Source: Euglena gracilis
Taxonomy: Eukaryota > Euglenida > Euglenophyceae > Euglenales
Length of the DNA stretch: 64,000 bases
Direction: 5' to 3'
NCBI GenBank assembly: GCA_039621445.1
Contig: CP154957.1
Span: 19,856,714 to 19,920,713, forward strand
The notes below the pieces were generated by a model. That model did not search any database. It was given only the letters and a program-made list of their open reading frames with translations, and was not told the origin of the DNA. Within the stretch, counting starts at the first letter, position 1. Each line of letters starts with the position of its first letter. A program made the position numbers and the translations under genes. Shown one piece after another: positions 30,001 through 39,639 of this stretch.

Positions 30001-30705
30001 ATGAGCAATGCAGTTGAGAAGAAATTGGAATTTCATGGCCGCGGACGTCTTGGAGCAGAGGCCGCAGCAGCAGCTGGAGAACTTGGAGATGCGGTAGACA
30101 CGTGGCAAACCGTGGCCATTCTGCCCACCCAGACCCCTACCCCAGAAACTTCCCACAAAAACCCCCCCAGTGACGGCCACGGTCCTTGGACCACTGTGGC
30201 CAGAAGGCCCAGAAAACAGAAGTCAGCCCAAGCCCTCAGTGGGCAAAGGATGGGCCATGGAGGCCCAAAATACTTCAGCATTGGAAATCCAAAGCCCACA
30301 AATCAGGGGCTTTTCCCCCAAGCCTGTACACAATTTGGCCAAAGGCTGGGGAGATGGAATCAAGGCCAAGGAGGTCAACATTACAGGGGCCATGGGGGCC
30401 AATTTTACAAGCAAATCCCCTCAGGAAGGGGCAGAAAAGGTCTGTCAAACCCCCCCAATTCATCTTACACAACAGCCCCTCTCAAGGGGAAAAGGCGGGG
30501 CCACAGCAGCCCCCCCCAGATTTCCAGTGGGGTTGGAGGCCAAGAAGCAATCAAGGCCTGGAAGACCAACAGATGGATTATGGAAAAAGATTTATACATG
30601 GAGGCCTTGGTGGCCAGCTGGGTGGACCCACAGTGGCCACCAAGAAGCTATGGGACATCATCCCCAACCAGCGGAGTGGACCCACAGTGGCCACCAAGAA
30701 GCTAA
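30001..30705 (+). CDS. Gag-like unit 5, short form (234 codons)
   Basis: It has the GGATGGGCC form and ends like unit 3. It shares the AAATTCTTCTTACC variant near its 3' end with units 3 and 6. Confidence 0.6.
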   Translation: MSNAVEKKLEFHGRGRLGAEAAAAAGELGDAVDTWQTVAILPTQTPTPETSHKNPPSDGHGPWTTVARRPRKQKSAQALSGQRMGHGGPKYFSIGNPKPTNQGLFPQACTQFGQRLGRWNQGQGGQHYRGHGGQFYKQIPSGRGRKGLSNPPNSSYTTAPLKGKRRGHSSPPQISSGVGGQEAIKAWKTNRWIMEKDLYMEALVASWVDPQWPPRSYGTSSPTSGVDPQWPPRS

Positions 30706-31253
30706 GAAAGCTGCTGGAGAACTCCCCCGAGGGACCCACAGAGGCCCTCTGCCAAAAAGGGGGGAAAAAGGGACCCACAGTGGCCCTTTTAATGGCTCAG
30801 CCTCAGCAGGAAAAGGGACCCACAGTGGCCCTTTTGGAGGGAGGGGCAGGAACCCGTCCAACATTTATTTCTCAAGTCCCGATTGTTCAGTCAATGGGGG
30901 GACCCACAGAGGCCCCCCTATTATGTCAACCAACCAGATCGTCATGGAGAAGACCAGATAGGCAAAACAGGGGCATTAAGCCCTATGGTATGTCATCCGA
31001 CAACAAGATCCTCCAGACTGGTGATCAGAGAGGGAGAGAATGCATGCACATCCTCCCAGAAAAAATTTCCTTTTCCAAGGGCCCAAGCCCTAGGGGACCT
31101 AGGGGTGCAATGTCCAACACCCCCAGCCCAGCCCCCCAAATTCTTCTTACCCAGAAAACAACTTCAATGGAGGAAATAAAGGGAGACAGCTCACTCCATC
31201 AAAGGTTGCAAAAAAGCCAAAAATGTCCATCACCACCAATGATGGTGATGGAC

Positions 31254-32213
31254 ATGAGCAATGCAGTTGAGAAGAAATTGGAATTTCATGGCCGCGGACG
31301 TCTTGGAGCAGAGGCCGCAGCAGCAGCTGGAGAACTTGGAGATGCGGTAGACACGTGGCAAACCGTGGCCGTTCTTCCCACCCAGACCCCTACCCCAGAA
31401 ATTTCCCACAAAAACCCCCCCAGTGACGGCCACGGTCCTTGGACCACTGTGGCCAGAAGGCCCAGAAAACAGAAGTCAGCCCAAGCCCTCAGTGGGCAAA
31501 GGATGGCCATGGAGGCCCAAAATACTTCAGCATTGGAAATCCAACGCCCGCAAATCAGGGGCTTTTCCCCCAAGCCTGTACACAATTTGGCCAAAGGCTG
31601 GGGAGATGGAATCAAGGCCAAGGAGGTCAACATTACAGGGGCCATGGGGGCCAATTTTACAAGCAAATCCCCTCAGGAAGGGGCAGAAAAGGTCTGTCAA
31701 ACCCCCCCAATTCATCTTACACAACAGCCCCTCTCAAGGGGAAAAGGGGGGGCCACAGCAGCCCCCCCCAGATTTCGAGTGGGGTTGGAGGCCAAGAAGC
31801 AATCAAGGCCTGGAAGAACAACAGATGGATTATGGAAAAAGATTTATACATGGAGGCCTTGGAGGCCAGCTGGGTGGACCCACAGTGGCCACCAAGAAGC
31901 TATGGGACATCATCCCCAACCAGCGGAGTGGACCCACAGTGGCCACCAAGAAGCTAAGAAAGCTGCTGGAGAACTCCCCCGAGGGACCCACAGAGGCCCT
32001 CTGCCAAAAAGGGGGGAAAAAGGGACCCACAGTGGCCCTTTTAATGGCTCAGCCTCAGCAGGAAAAGGGACCCACAGTGGCCCTTTTGGAGGGAGGGGCA
32101 GGAACCCCTCCAACATTTATTTCTCAAGTCCCGATTGTTCAGTCAATGGGGGGACCCACAGAGGCCCCCCTATTATGTCAACCAACCAGATCATCATGGA
32201 GAAGACCATATAG
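31254..32213 (+). CDS. Gag-like unit 6, long form (319 codons)
   Basis: It has the GGATGGCC form and runs in the THSG-repeat frame. The frame is open without a stop from 30186, through unit 5, to 32213 (675 codons), because the unit length is not a multiple of three and all three forward frames are nearly stop-free. Confidence 0.6.
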   Translation: MSNAVEKKLEFHGRGRLGAEAAAAAGELGDAVDTWQTVAVLPTQTPTPEISHKNPPSDGHGPWTTVARRPRKQKSAQALSGQRMAMEAQNTSALEIQRPQIRGFSPKPVHNLAKGWGDGIKAKEVNITGAMGANFTSKSPQEGAEKVCQTPPIHLTQQPLSRGKGGATAAPPRFRVGLEAKKQSRPGRTTDGLWKKIYTWRPWRPAGWTHSGHQEAMGHHPQPAEWTHSGHQEAKKAAGELPRGTHRGPLPKRGEKGTHSGPFNGSASAGKGTHSGPFGGRGRNPSNIYFSSPDCSVNGGTHRGPPIMSTNQIIMEKTI

Positions 32214-32607
32214 GCAAAACAGGGGCATTAAGCCCTATGGTATGTCATCCAACAACAAGATCCTCCAGACTGGTGATCAGAGAGGGAGAGAATGCATGCA
32301 CATCCCCCCAGAAAAAATTTCCTTTTCCAAGGGCCCAAGCCCTAGGGGACCTAGGGGTGCAATGTCCAACACCCCCAGCCCAGCCCCCCCAAATTCTTCT
32401 TACCCAGAAAACAACTTCAATGGAGGAAATAAAGGGATACAGCTCACTCCATCAAAGGTTGCAAAAAAGCCAAAAATGTCCATCACCACCAACGATGGTG
32501 ATGGACATGAGCAATGCAGTTGAGAAGAAATTGGAATTTCATGGCCGCGGACGTCTTGGAGCAGAGGCCGCAGCAGCAGCTGGAGAACTTGGAGATGCGG
32601 TAGACAC

Positions 32608-32795
32608 GTGTCCAGGGGGTCAAAATAGTTTTTTTTGCGTTAATGATGGAATACGGTTAGGTGCGCGATTAGGGTTAGGGTTAGGCCTAACTTATAGACG
32701 GGTGTTAGGTGTACAAGTTAGGCCTAAGCCTAAGTCGCACACCTAACCCTATTCCATCATTAACGCAAAAAACATGGACCCCCCCCCCTGGACAC
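32608..32795. mobile_element. Foldback element with TTAGGG-containing loop
   Basis: The two halves are inverted copies: GTGTCCAGGGGGTC and TTTTTTGCGTTAATGATGGA on the left are mirrored to 32795. The loop side has GATTAGGGTTAGGGTTAGG and CCTAAGCCTAAG. No coding sequence. It interrupts the seventh gag unit or fills its breakpoint. No target duplication could be recognised. Confidence 0.8.
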
Positions 32796-32836
32796 TCTAA
32801 ATGGACCCCCCCGGGGGGGGGGGGCCCATTTAGAGT
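32794..32836. repeat. Second, adjoining palindrome
   Basis: ACTCTAAATGG, a C run and a G run, then CCATTTAGAGT. It abuts the end of the larger foldback. Confidence 0.8.
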
Positions 32837-33124
32837 ATGGCTGCCATATACATGTATATTTGGATTTTTTGCTCGGTCGGCCCAGGGGGCGTCTTTTTTG
32901 TGGGTTGGTTTTTTATTTGAGGGGGGGGGGGTCTCATTGACAAAACACGCACCAACCACGAAACAGGTGGTTCTTGATGCGAGGCAAAAAAAGACTTGTT
33001 CAACGTGTTCACCATGGACCTCCTGGAGCCGCTTCCTTCTGACTGGAACGCATCATCACACATCGCTCCACAAAGCACCCGCCTCGCAAACGTGTGTTTT
33101 CACCGCACCGGACGCCCCACGCGA

Positions 33125-33622
33125 TCAGGTGGGGATCAGGCGGACCTCCCGGTGCCGCGCCGTGCTGGCCACGCTGAGCCGCGCCGCCCGGTCCGTCAGA
33201 GTGGACGCCCGGCGGCCCGCCGCCGCCGCCCCCATTGCCGCCACCAGGGCAGAACGGGAAAGCCTGGTGGGGGGGGGTCGACCCCCCACCCACCACAACA
33301 TCTTCAAATTTTTTAAAAAATCCACCCGGCGCCCTCGGCGACGGCGCTGGGAAAAAATTTTGGGGTCAAAATTGGTCCTCCCGGAAATACGGGAGGAGGT
33401 GGTGGGGGGGGGGGTTGGCCCCCCCCACCCACCACCCTGGCTGTGTGGCCGATCCCGTTCTGCCCTGGCCGCCACCGGCCTCTTGGCCGCCTTGGAGAGG
33501 TGCCAGGGCCGGGGCTCGGGTCGGGCGGCGGCGGCGGCGGGCTCGAAGCCGTGCCGGGCCGCGACCTCGAAGAGGGACTGCCGGACCTCGTCGTCCGCTC
33601 GGGCCCAGTCCACCGGGACGTA
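33125..33622 (-). CDS. Last exon of the minus-strand zinc-finger gene, carrying a hAT-like insertion
   Basis: The acceptor is CCCCCCTCCCCGCAG followed by TAC, phase 0, matching the phase-0 end of the exon at 35250. It reads YVPVDWARADDEVRQSLF, an Ala/Pro-rich stretch, KAAKRPVAA, then GRRASTLTDRAARLSVAS, and stops at TGA (33125-33127). Between Val-Ala-Ala and Met-Gly-Ala lies the 223-bp insertion 33245-33467 with its 8-bp duplication. The 231 added bases equal 77 codons and contain no stop, so the frame survives. Removing the insertion joins the two halves seamlessly. The family is unknown. Strongly GC-biased third positions, unlike the surrounding introns, support coding. Confidence 0.65.
   Translation of the reverse strand, partial: YVPVDWARADDEVRQSLFEVAARHGFEPAAAAARPEPRPWHLSKAAKRPVAARAERDRPHSQGGGWGGPTPPPTTSSRISGRTNFDPKIFSQRRRRGRRVDFLKNLKMLWWVGGRPPPTRLSRSALVAAMGAAAAGRRASTLTDRAARLSVASTARHREVRLIPT
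33245..33467. mobile_element. Non-autonomous hAT-like element inside an exon
   Basis: Ends are CAGGGCAGAACGGGA and its complement TCCCGTTCTGCCCTG. The identical flank GCCGCCAC is present at 33237-33244 and 33468-33475, giving an 8-bp target duplication. The interior holds two blocks of G and C runs and a CGGAAATACGGGAGGAGG segment. Related decayed sequence lies at 36940-36988 and 43610-43760. Confidence 0.88.
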
Positions 33623-33639
33623 CTGCGGGGAGGGGGGAT

Positions 33640-34940
33640 GGCTGCCCGGCTGAGGTCGGGTTTCTGTTTGAGACCCACAGGAGGGTCCCCCGCCCCACCC
33701 AGGGTGGCATGGGGCCCTCCGGGAGGGGACCCCCAAGGATAGGGTCAATTGAAAGCATTTCCTGAAACAAATTTGCGGCGCTTCGTGCCGAAACCGATAA
33801 CGCAGGGCTGTACGGACAGACCTGTCGCCCCCCACTCAACCACAGCACCATGCAGGGAAAAATCCTTCGGCCTTTTTTCACCAAAAATTTTTTGACCTGA
33901 AAATCGGCGCCACAGAAATACGGGAAGGGGTGGGGGGCAGTCAAACTGCACATCAACAAAAAATAACAATAAACAAGCTGAAATGGTGTGCATATGCAAA
34001 ACAAAGTAAATTGTAATCACATGAGAACGCCCCAATTCACCTAACTTTTGCACAGCTTTGGAGCTGATGACAATAAAAATGAAAGCAATCAATCAAGGTA
34101 CACTGTACCTGGGTTTTCATGCACTGAAACACAAATTATGTGTTTGGTTTGGATGCTGGTTCACACTGGTTTTCCTGCACCAAAGCTTGTGACGGCCATG
34201 CCCACGGAGGTGCCAAACAGCTAAATATGGATTTAATGCACACACCCATATGCAGAAAGTTTCTATGCTTTTAATTCTTGCATGGGATGTTCAGTTTCGG
34301 AACTTTCGGTCCATCACCTGATGAACTTCACCCATGTCACGATGCAAAAAATCTACAAAACGAAAAAAAAACCTACAACAACCATCACAAACTTGCCAAA
34401 TGGTCTGGGAATTTCTTGCAAATAAGAATGACTTCTTTGAAGCATTTGGCTTGTGTGATATTTGGCCACAATGCTGGGACAAGGCCCAATCTTCTACAGG
34501 AGCTCGTGCTCCTTTGCGTCTCCACGAATCTCGCAAACTCCAACTTCAACCAAAATTTGCACAAAAAAAACAGTTTTTGGATTTAGTCCCCGAATCCCAA
34601 AATAATTAGTTGAACCTGCTCAGGAGTGTGCAAATGACGACTGCGAAAATAAGCATCGTGACATCTGTCACCACATGCACAAGTTGGAGATGGAGCGATT
34701 TTGGTTGGGGAGAAATTGTGGCGTTGTCACCGAAACAATCTGTTTTTTGGAATGGTGGCTACAACAACTTCTGTTGTGTCGAGAGGCAGTTGGCAAAACA
34801 GTTGGGGGCAAGGCAACTGGTGGGATTACTGTAGACAACACAACTCACGAAGAGATTTTTTGAGAGAGACTTTTTCTTGAGAAACACCCTTCAAACAATA
34901 TAATCCAGCGTAACAAGGCGCAGAGCACCAAAAAATGCAA
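33640..34940. other. Intron or intergenic sequence, nothing recognised
   Basis: This lies between the last exon and the exon at 35250. It is AT-richer than the exons, with no acceptor-exon-donor combination in the right phase. Confidence 0.4.
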
Positions 34941-34960
34941 AACTGAAATCAAAAAAAAAA

Positions 34961-35095
34961 CTGCAAAAAACTGCACGTGTGCAGTTTTTTCAGAAAAAAA
35001 GCTGCAAAAAACTGCAAAAAACTGCAAAAAACCCAAAATGTGAAAACTGCAAAAAACTGCAAAAACTGCATGGTGCATATTTTGCCCCTCCCTGG
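34961..35095. repeat. CTGCAAAAAA short tandem repeats
   Basis: Irregular 10-11 bp units end in GCATGGTGCATATTTTGCCCC and CTCCCTGG. The end resembles the right end of the element at 35528-36080, so this is probably a relative lacking a recognisable left end. Confidence 0.6.
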
Positions 35096-35249
35096 GGTCA
35101 CACCCCCACCATCCGCCACCCATAGTGTTTCCGGGATTCCCGGGCAGCCCTGCCAGCATGGGATCCCACCCACGGACGTCTTCGGAGGTGAAAAGAAGCC
35201 GGGTGGGGGGACCCCACACATACATATGCGCGCTTGCGGACACACGCAC

Positions 35250-35338
35250 CTCAAACATGGAGCCATCCGACTTGTCTTCTGGCGGAGCAGCGCTCGGCCG
35301 GCGCATCAGCTCCTGTCCCGTCACCAGCATCGCCTTGC
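35250..35338 (-). CDS. Exon of the minus-strand zinc-finger gene
   Basis: It reads KAMLVTGQELMRRPSAAPPE then DKSDGSMFE, with donor GAG/GTGCGTG. Length 89 nt: two leading bases plus 29 codons, ending in phase 0 to join the last exon. The leading two bases complete a codon with the single base left by the segment at 35356-35464, across a gap of only 17 nt. Confidence 0.5.
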
Positions 35339-35355
35339 CTGGCACTACGCTACAC

Positions 35356-35464
35356 GGAGGGCCCATCGGGTGGAGACATGCAATGGTCCTCCTCTGCCAA
35401 AGGGCGAGTGGCGGGTGCAGCTCCCTGGACCCAACTGGGGCGTCTCCAGCCGATTCAGTGAGCA
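35356..35464 (-). CDS. Exon segment with a PG-rich motif
   Basis: It begins in phase 0 after CACTCACCGGAAG and reads CSLNRLETPQLGPGSCTRHS then PFGRGG. LGPGSC...FG is reminiscent of the short Pro-Gly repeats of sperm-tail/ciliary proteins, but one motif is not enough to assign a family. It ends one base into a codon, at GTGTAG. The following 17 nt (GTGTAGCGTAGTGCCAG) look like a miniature GT-AG intron, or a frameshifting insertion. Confidence 0.45.
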
Positions 35465-35527
35465 CTTCCGGTGAGTGGAAGCAGAAGGGTTGCCCAGAAA
35501 GCCCTGTGGGGGGTGCCCCCATTCAGC

Positions 35528-36080
35528 CAGGGGGGGGATAAATTGCACATCGGGGGGTCAAAAATTGCAGTGCAAAAAATTGCACAGCAATTGCACAAAA
35601 TTGCACAAAATTGCACATAATTGCACAAAAATTGCACATACTTACATACTTGGAGATTACATTGGATCCCTTGTAACAATTATGCACCCATGCACCAACT
35701 TGGAGAATCATCTTGTTCCTTTGTCAAGAACATCCAGAAATGAAAGCACGGCACAACAACACAGATGAAGCCTGTTGGACAGCAGTCAGCTGCGGTCAAG
35801 CAAAGCGGCCTTCAATGTCACTCAAGATAGGGTTAGCACACTGAATAAACCAACAATAAACAGCCTTTGGACAGAAATTTTCACTACGCACACCAGTTTC
35901 CCAGCAAAAAAAAGGTAAGTTCTCAATTGCATCAAAAACTGACATTTTCTAAAACAAAATATCCTGGGCCATGTGCAATTAATTGCACAAAATTGCAAAA
36001 AAAAAATTGCACATTTCAGGAAAATCGAAAATTGCACAAAATTGCAAAAATTGCACGGTGCAATTTTTCCCCTCCCCTGG
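35528..36080. mobile_element. Non-autonomous hAT-like element, 553 bp, TTGCAC-rich
   Basis: The left end is CAGGGGGGGGATAAATTGCAC. The right end is its approximate complement (GTGCAATTTTTCCCC, TCCCCTGG). CATTCAGC flanks both sides (35520-35527 and 36081-36088). The interior holds clusters of AATTGCACAA at both ends around unrelated sequence. No coding capacity. It sits in an intron of the zinc-finger gene. Confidence 0.8.
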
Positions 36081-36178
36081 CATTCAGCCCTCCCTGGAGA
36101 AGGGTTCCAAAGTTAAAAACTAAAAACCCATGAATTGTCTGACCTCTTCTTTCCATTCTGATGCCAAAAAATGCTCAT

Positions 36179-36211
36179 GGCTTGCCTCAGAAGACTCTTT
36201 TGAGGCAAGCC
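36179..36211. repeat. Perfect 11-bp-arm hairpin
   Basis: GGCTTGCCTCA and TGAGGCAAGCC are separated by 11 bases, in intronic sequence. Confidence 0.8.
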
Positions 36212-37369
36212 ATTGGTTTCAATGAATTTCTGGTGGTTGTAGAGCACGGGAATTTTTCGGCTTAACCCAGACCCAAACCCCTTGTGCAGACCTCCCCCCA
36301 ATGGGGGCTACGCTGGGAACTCGCAATTTGTAGCAAATTGCTCAAATGACCCTCAAAGTAATTTGCTGGTTGAAGATACTGTTTCGGCGTCCACATGAGG
36401 ATGCTGTTTCAAGGAAACTGCGTTGGAAGACTCCAATCTCAAAATGGTTCCCAAAATTCTGAAGATACTGCAAATGGACGCCGTCTGACGTTGCCTGACA
36501 TATGATGCTGATGCTGCTTAAATTTCATTTGGTGAAATTGCAAATTGTGCTGCCGATCAAGCATAAAATGCCGGTAGCAGTCCAAGGCAAAATAAAACGC
36601 ACACTTCGCAACGGATGCCCAGTGCCATTACAGTCAGAGTTGCCAACACACTCCACACCCCCCCGAAGGGTCAACATCCAGGGACAAGACCAGTACAGCC
36701 CGCGCCGCCAGGAACGGAGGCGGTAGCGAGTTGGTTTAGAGTACAACAGAGTACCTCCCTCGCAGCGTACAACAGCCATTTTCTTGTCCTCTTGGTGCCA
36801 CGGGCGAAGGACAACAGCATTGGGAAAGCAAGCAGATGGCTCGGCGGGGAGGCGGCGGGTGAGACTCCAGCCAGACCCGGACTTCATTTCAAGGCCACCG
36901 GGGAGAGGGACCACTTAGGTCGGCGGAAGACAGAGGGGGTGGGGGGACGGGGTCGACCCCCCCACCAGGCCTTCCCGTTCTGCCCTGGGGGGTGCTGCAT
37001 GTCCCTCCCCCCTCCCCCCTCTTCCCACCCCCTTCCCCTCACCCCCAAATGAGGGGGGGGGGGAAATATGACCGTACCAAAAGAATTTCATGAATAGGGG
37101 GGATGGCAATTTGGGAGACTAACTTTGGCGGACAGGGGGCAAGGCGCAACATGCTGGTGAATTGAAACACAAATTTTGGGTGCAAAGCGCCGGACGTTGT
37201 GAAAAAAATGGCAAGTATGGTGTGGAATGAGGGTTGAAGGGGTTTTCTTTGAAATTCCCCGAACGTTGCTGCCAGGATATCACAACCTCTCATTTTTTAC
37301 CCTTTCGTCGCCTCAGGTATGCCCAATGGCTGAACATGGACCCAAAAAAAATTTCATTACATGACAGAT

Positions 37370-37498
37370 TACATTACATACATACATTACATACATACAT
37401 ACATACATTACATACATTACATACATACATACATACATTACATACATACATACATACATTACATACATTACATTACATTACATTACATTACATATTAC
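37370..37498. repeat. ACAT tetranucleotide microsatellite
   Basis: Runs of ATAC/ACAT units in three blocks. Tyr/Ile/His-only frames across it are artefacts. Confidence 0.92.
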
Positions 37499-37881
37499 AG
37501 AACAAATAATTGGGCCAATGAGTGGGGTCCTTCCAGAAAATTTCAGCCCAGAGACTGGAAAATTTGGAAATTAGGAAAAGGTAAAGAATTATAAGGGGAG
37601 TTGAGGAATTATTTTGCAACCCCCCCCTCTGGGCGGGTCTTCCGAATTAAAAACAATTATAATGAAGCCCGTCCACAACCACCAGTGAAGCAGGGTAGGG
37701 GTTGGGAGCAGGCTGCTTTCGGCTTCTTTTCTTCATTTTGTGGGATGAGGGAATCGGAGTTGCCTCCCCAACTCTCTCCCCCACGCTGTCCCCAAATGCA
37801 GCGTGGCCGAGAACGAGGGGCGGGGCCCATGGCGGATGGCGGTGGGCCGCGCCGCGGCTGGGGGGGGGGGCCTCACAGCAC

Positions 37882-37968
37882 GCCGGGCTTCGCGGAGACG
37901 GTCTGCATCGGCTTGGAGCCGAGCAGCACGTTGGCCTCGTTGAGGATGGGGACGGCAGGGGCGGTGTA
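37882..37968 (-). CDS. Exon of the minus-strand zinc-finger gene
   Basis: An 87-nt exon of exactly 29 codons: YTAPAVPILNEANVLLGSKP then MQTVSAKPG, between GGCGTGGAAG and GTGCTGTG. Phase 0 at both ends fits both neighbours. If the donor is not used, a TGA follows two codons later, so it could alternatively be a C-terminus. The surroundings contain a long G run. Confidence 0.5.
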
Positions 37969-38575
37969 CTTCCACGCCGGGGGGCAGGACCCGACCGTGG
38001 GGGGGGGGGGTGCTGGCCATGCGCGGACAGAAAGATAGCATTTTTGGGGGGTGCCGTTGTGGGGACGGGGTGGTCGGAAATTGTCCGGGGCTGTCGGGGG
38101 TTGCCGGACCCCCACCTCCAACGCCAAAACTGTGATGGATTGTCTGGTTTGCAAGTTATTGTTGGGAATTGTCGTCAGAATCTCCACAATCACAATGCCA
38201 AAGAATTGTTGTCGGGAGTGTCATAGTTGTTGCTATTAGTGCGTGGTGCCAGACAATGGAGGGGACAAAGTTGGAGAAGTGGAGTCCACTTCAAAGAAGA
38301 AACACAAAGGGGTCGCCACAATTCCCCACCAGGGTGCCTGTCTCCTCTCATTTACTTGCAACAGCCTGTGGTTTGCCAGGCTTGTCAGCTTCACCCTTTC
38401 TTGTCTTCTCCCGGGTTTCCATTTTGAGAACAACAGTTTTCAAATGGTGGGGATCTTTGGGGGCTGACTTCGATAGGCGAACAAAACCTGTGGCATTCAG
38501 ATTTCTGAGGTTCTCTCACCTTTGGCGGGCTTGACTGGCCTCCTCTGCACCCTTGGATCACGTGTCCAGGGACAC

Positions 38576-38764
38576 CGGGATGCAGGTGGTGGAAGGGTGG
38601 ACGGGTAGAGGGGAGGGCCGGGGCCTGGCCGGGATACCGCTCTGGTTCCCCATCTGTTTGACACCGGGCGGCACGTATGGGGCTGGTCCGGAGGCCAGGG
38701 CTCCATTGGGCAGGCGAGGCACGTTCGGGTCGCGGGCAGGGCCGGGCAGGAACCGGCCTTGGGT
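38576..38764 (-). CDS. Exon of the minus-strand zinc-finger gene, proline-rich
   Basis: 63 codons in phase 0-0, from TTTTTGCCACCGAAG to GTGTCCCT. It reads TQGRFLPGPARDPNVPRLPN, then GPAPYVPPGVKQMG and a Pro/Arg-rich end. The RDPNVPRLP motif resembles RDPSLPRFP in the preceding exon, suggesting a short internal repeat. Probably unstructured. Confidence 0.55.
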
Positions 38765-39078
38765 CTTCGGTGGCAAAAATAAAAATTGCAAATCTCGGCG
38801 GAGACGAGCCAAATCCGAGACGGATAATCATTTCTGGCATAGGTGGAACATTGGGCAACTGTGTTTGAGACTTTTAACTTTCCACCCCTATTCGGCGCCT
38901 AGACCACCCTTGAAATGGACCACCCTTGGAAAATGGAAATTCATTTAACCAGAAAAAAAAATCAAAAATGTCTCAAAAAAAAAACCTCTTCAATTTTGAA
39001 GAAAAAAAATGTATATTCACCTGGACAATAATCCCTGTCTAGGGAGTGCAGTCCAGCAGCAGAGAGGGGATTGGCCAC

Positions 39079-39186
39079 CCCTGCACGATGGGCACCACCA
39101 CGGGCTCGATCTTGGGGAACCGCGGCAGCGACGGGTCCCGGTGCTGCACGACGTTGAGTGTCCGGTCCATCGTGGCCGCCGCGGTG
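39079..39186 (-). CDS. Exon of the minus-strand zinc-finger gene
   Basis: After a pyrimidine-rich tract ending CCTAAG it reads TAAATMDRTLNVVQHRDPSL then PRFPKIEPVVVPIV. The donor could be GTGGTG after Ile-Glu-Pro (which gives the right phase for the next exon) or GTGGCC farther on. The join to the upstream exon at 40266 does not match in phase, so a small exon may be missing between them. Confidence 0.45.
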
Positions 39187-39639
39187 CTTAGGCCACGGGG
39201 GCATAGGCCAAAAGGCTCGGAAGAGTGCCAGCCTCTGCCTCCATCTCCATTTGGCCGGGGGTTTCCGGGATTCTGGAGAACCGGGAATGGGCGGTGGCCT
39301 CACCCCACACATATGGGTTTCCGGATTCCGTTCAGTCATGGGCCAGGTGAGTCCCAGCCCTCCTCCCCGCACAATAGAGGGTAATTCGGACTGGTCGGAA
39401 ATTCCACCGCTGGCAGGAGAGCCCAGGGGCGGAGGTTTCCAGCTCTGGGTCGGCCGCTCAACCGACTGGGACCATACCAAACCCCCCTTCATGGACCCCC
39501 TTCTGATGGACCACAGGGGTCCATTCGATTTTACTCGTCAAAATGCAGTCGGCCGCATCAGGGACCCAACCTGAACAGCCGTCCTGAGGACGGTTGCCCG
39601 TCGACAACATACTTGCAGTTAATGCGCCGCGGTGCTCGT

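Larger units (their letters stand above)
24987..32610 (+). repeat. Tandem array of a gag-like DIRS segment, six units of about 1253 bp plus a 104-bp stub
   Basis: Unit starts, marked by ATGAGCAATGCAGTTGAG, are at 24987, 26238, 27494, 28748, 30001, 31254 and 32507 (spacings 1251, 1256, 1254, 1253, 1253, 1253). Each unit covers the gag-like region of an element 2 relative and stops just before the reverse transcriptase. Units end with a near-palindrome, CCATCACCACCAATGATGG and GATGG, that has no counterpart in element 2. Copies differ by scattered substitutions and a few 1-2 base changes. No reverse transcriptase, recombinase or right terminal repeat follows. The last unit is cut at 32610 next to a foldback element. 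Confidence 0.95.

Noticed and set aside
36525-36914. 129-codon minus-strand frame
   Set aside because: No acceptor/donor pair in phase with neighbouring exons and no domain.
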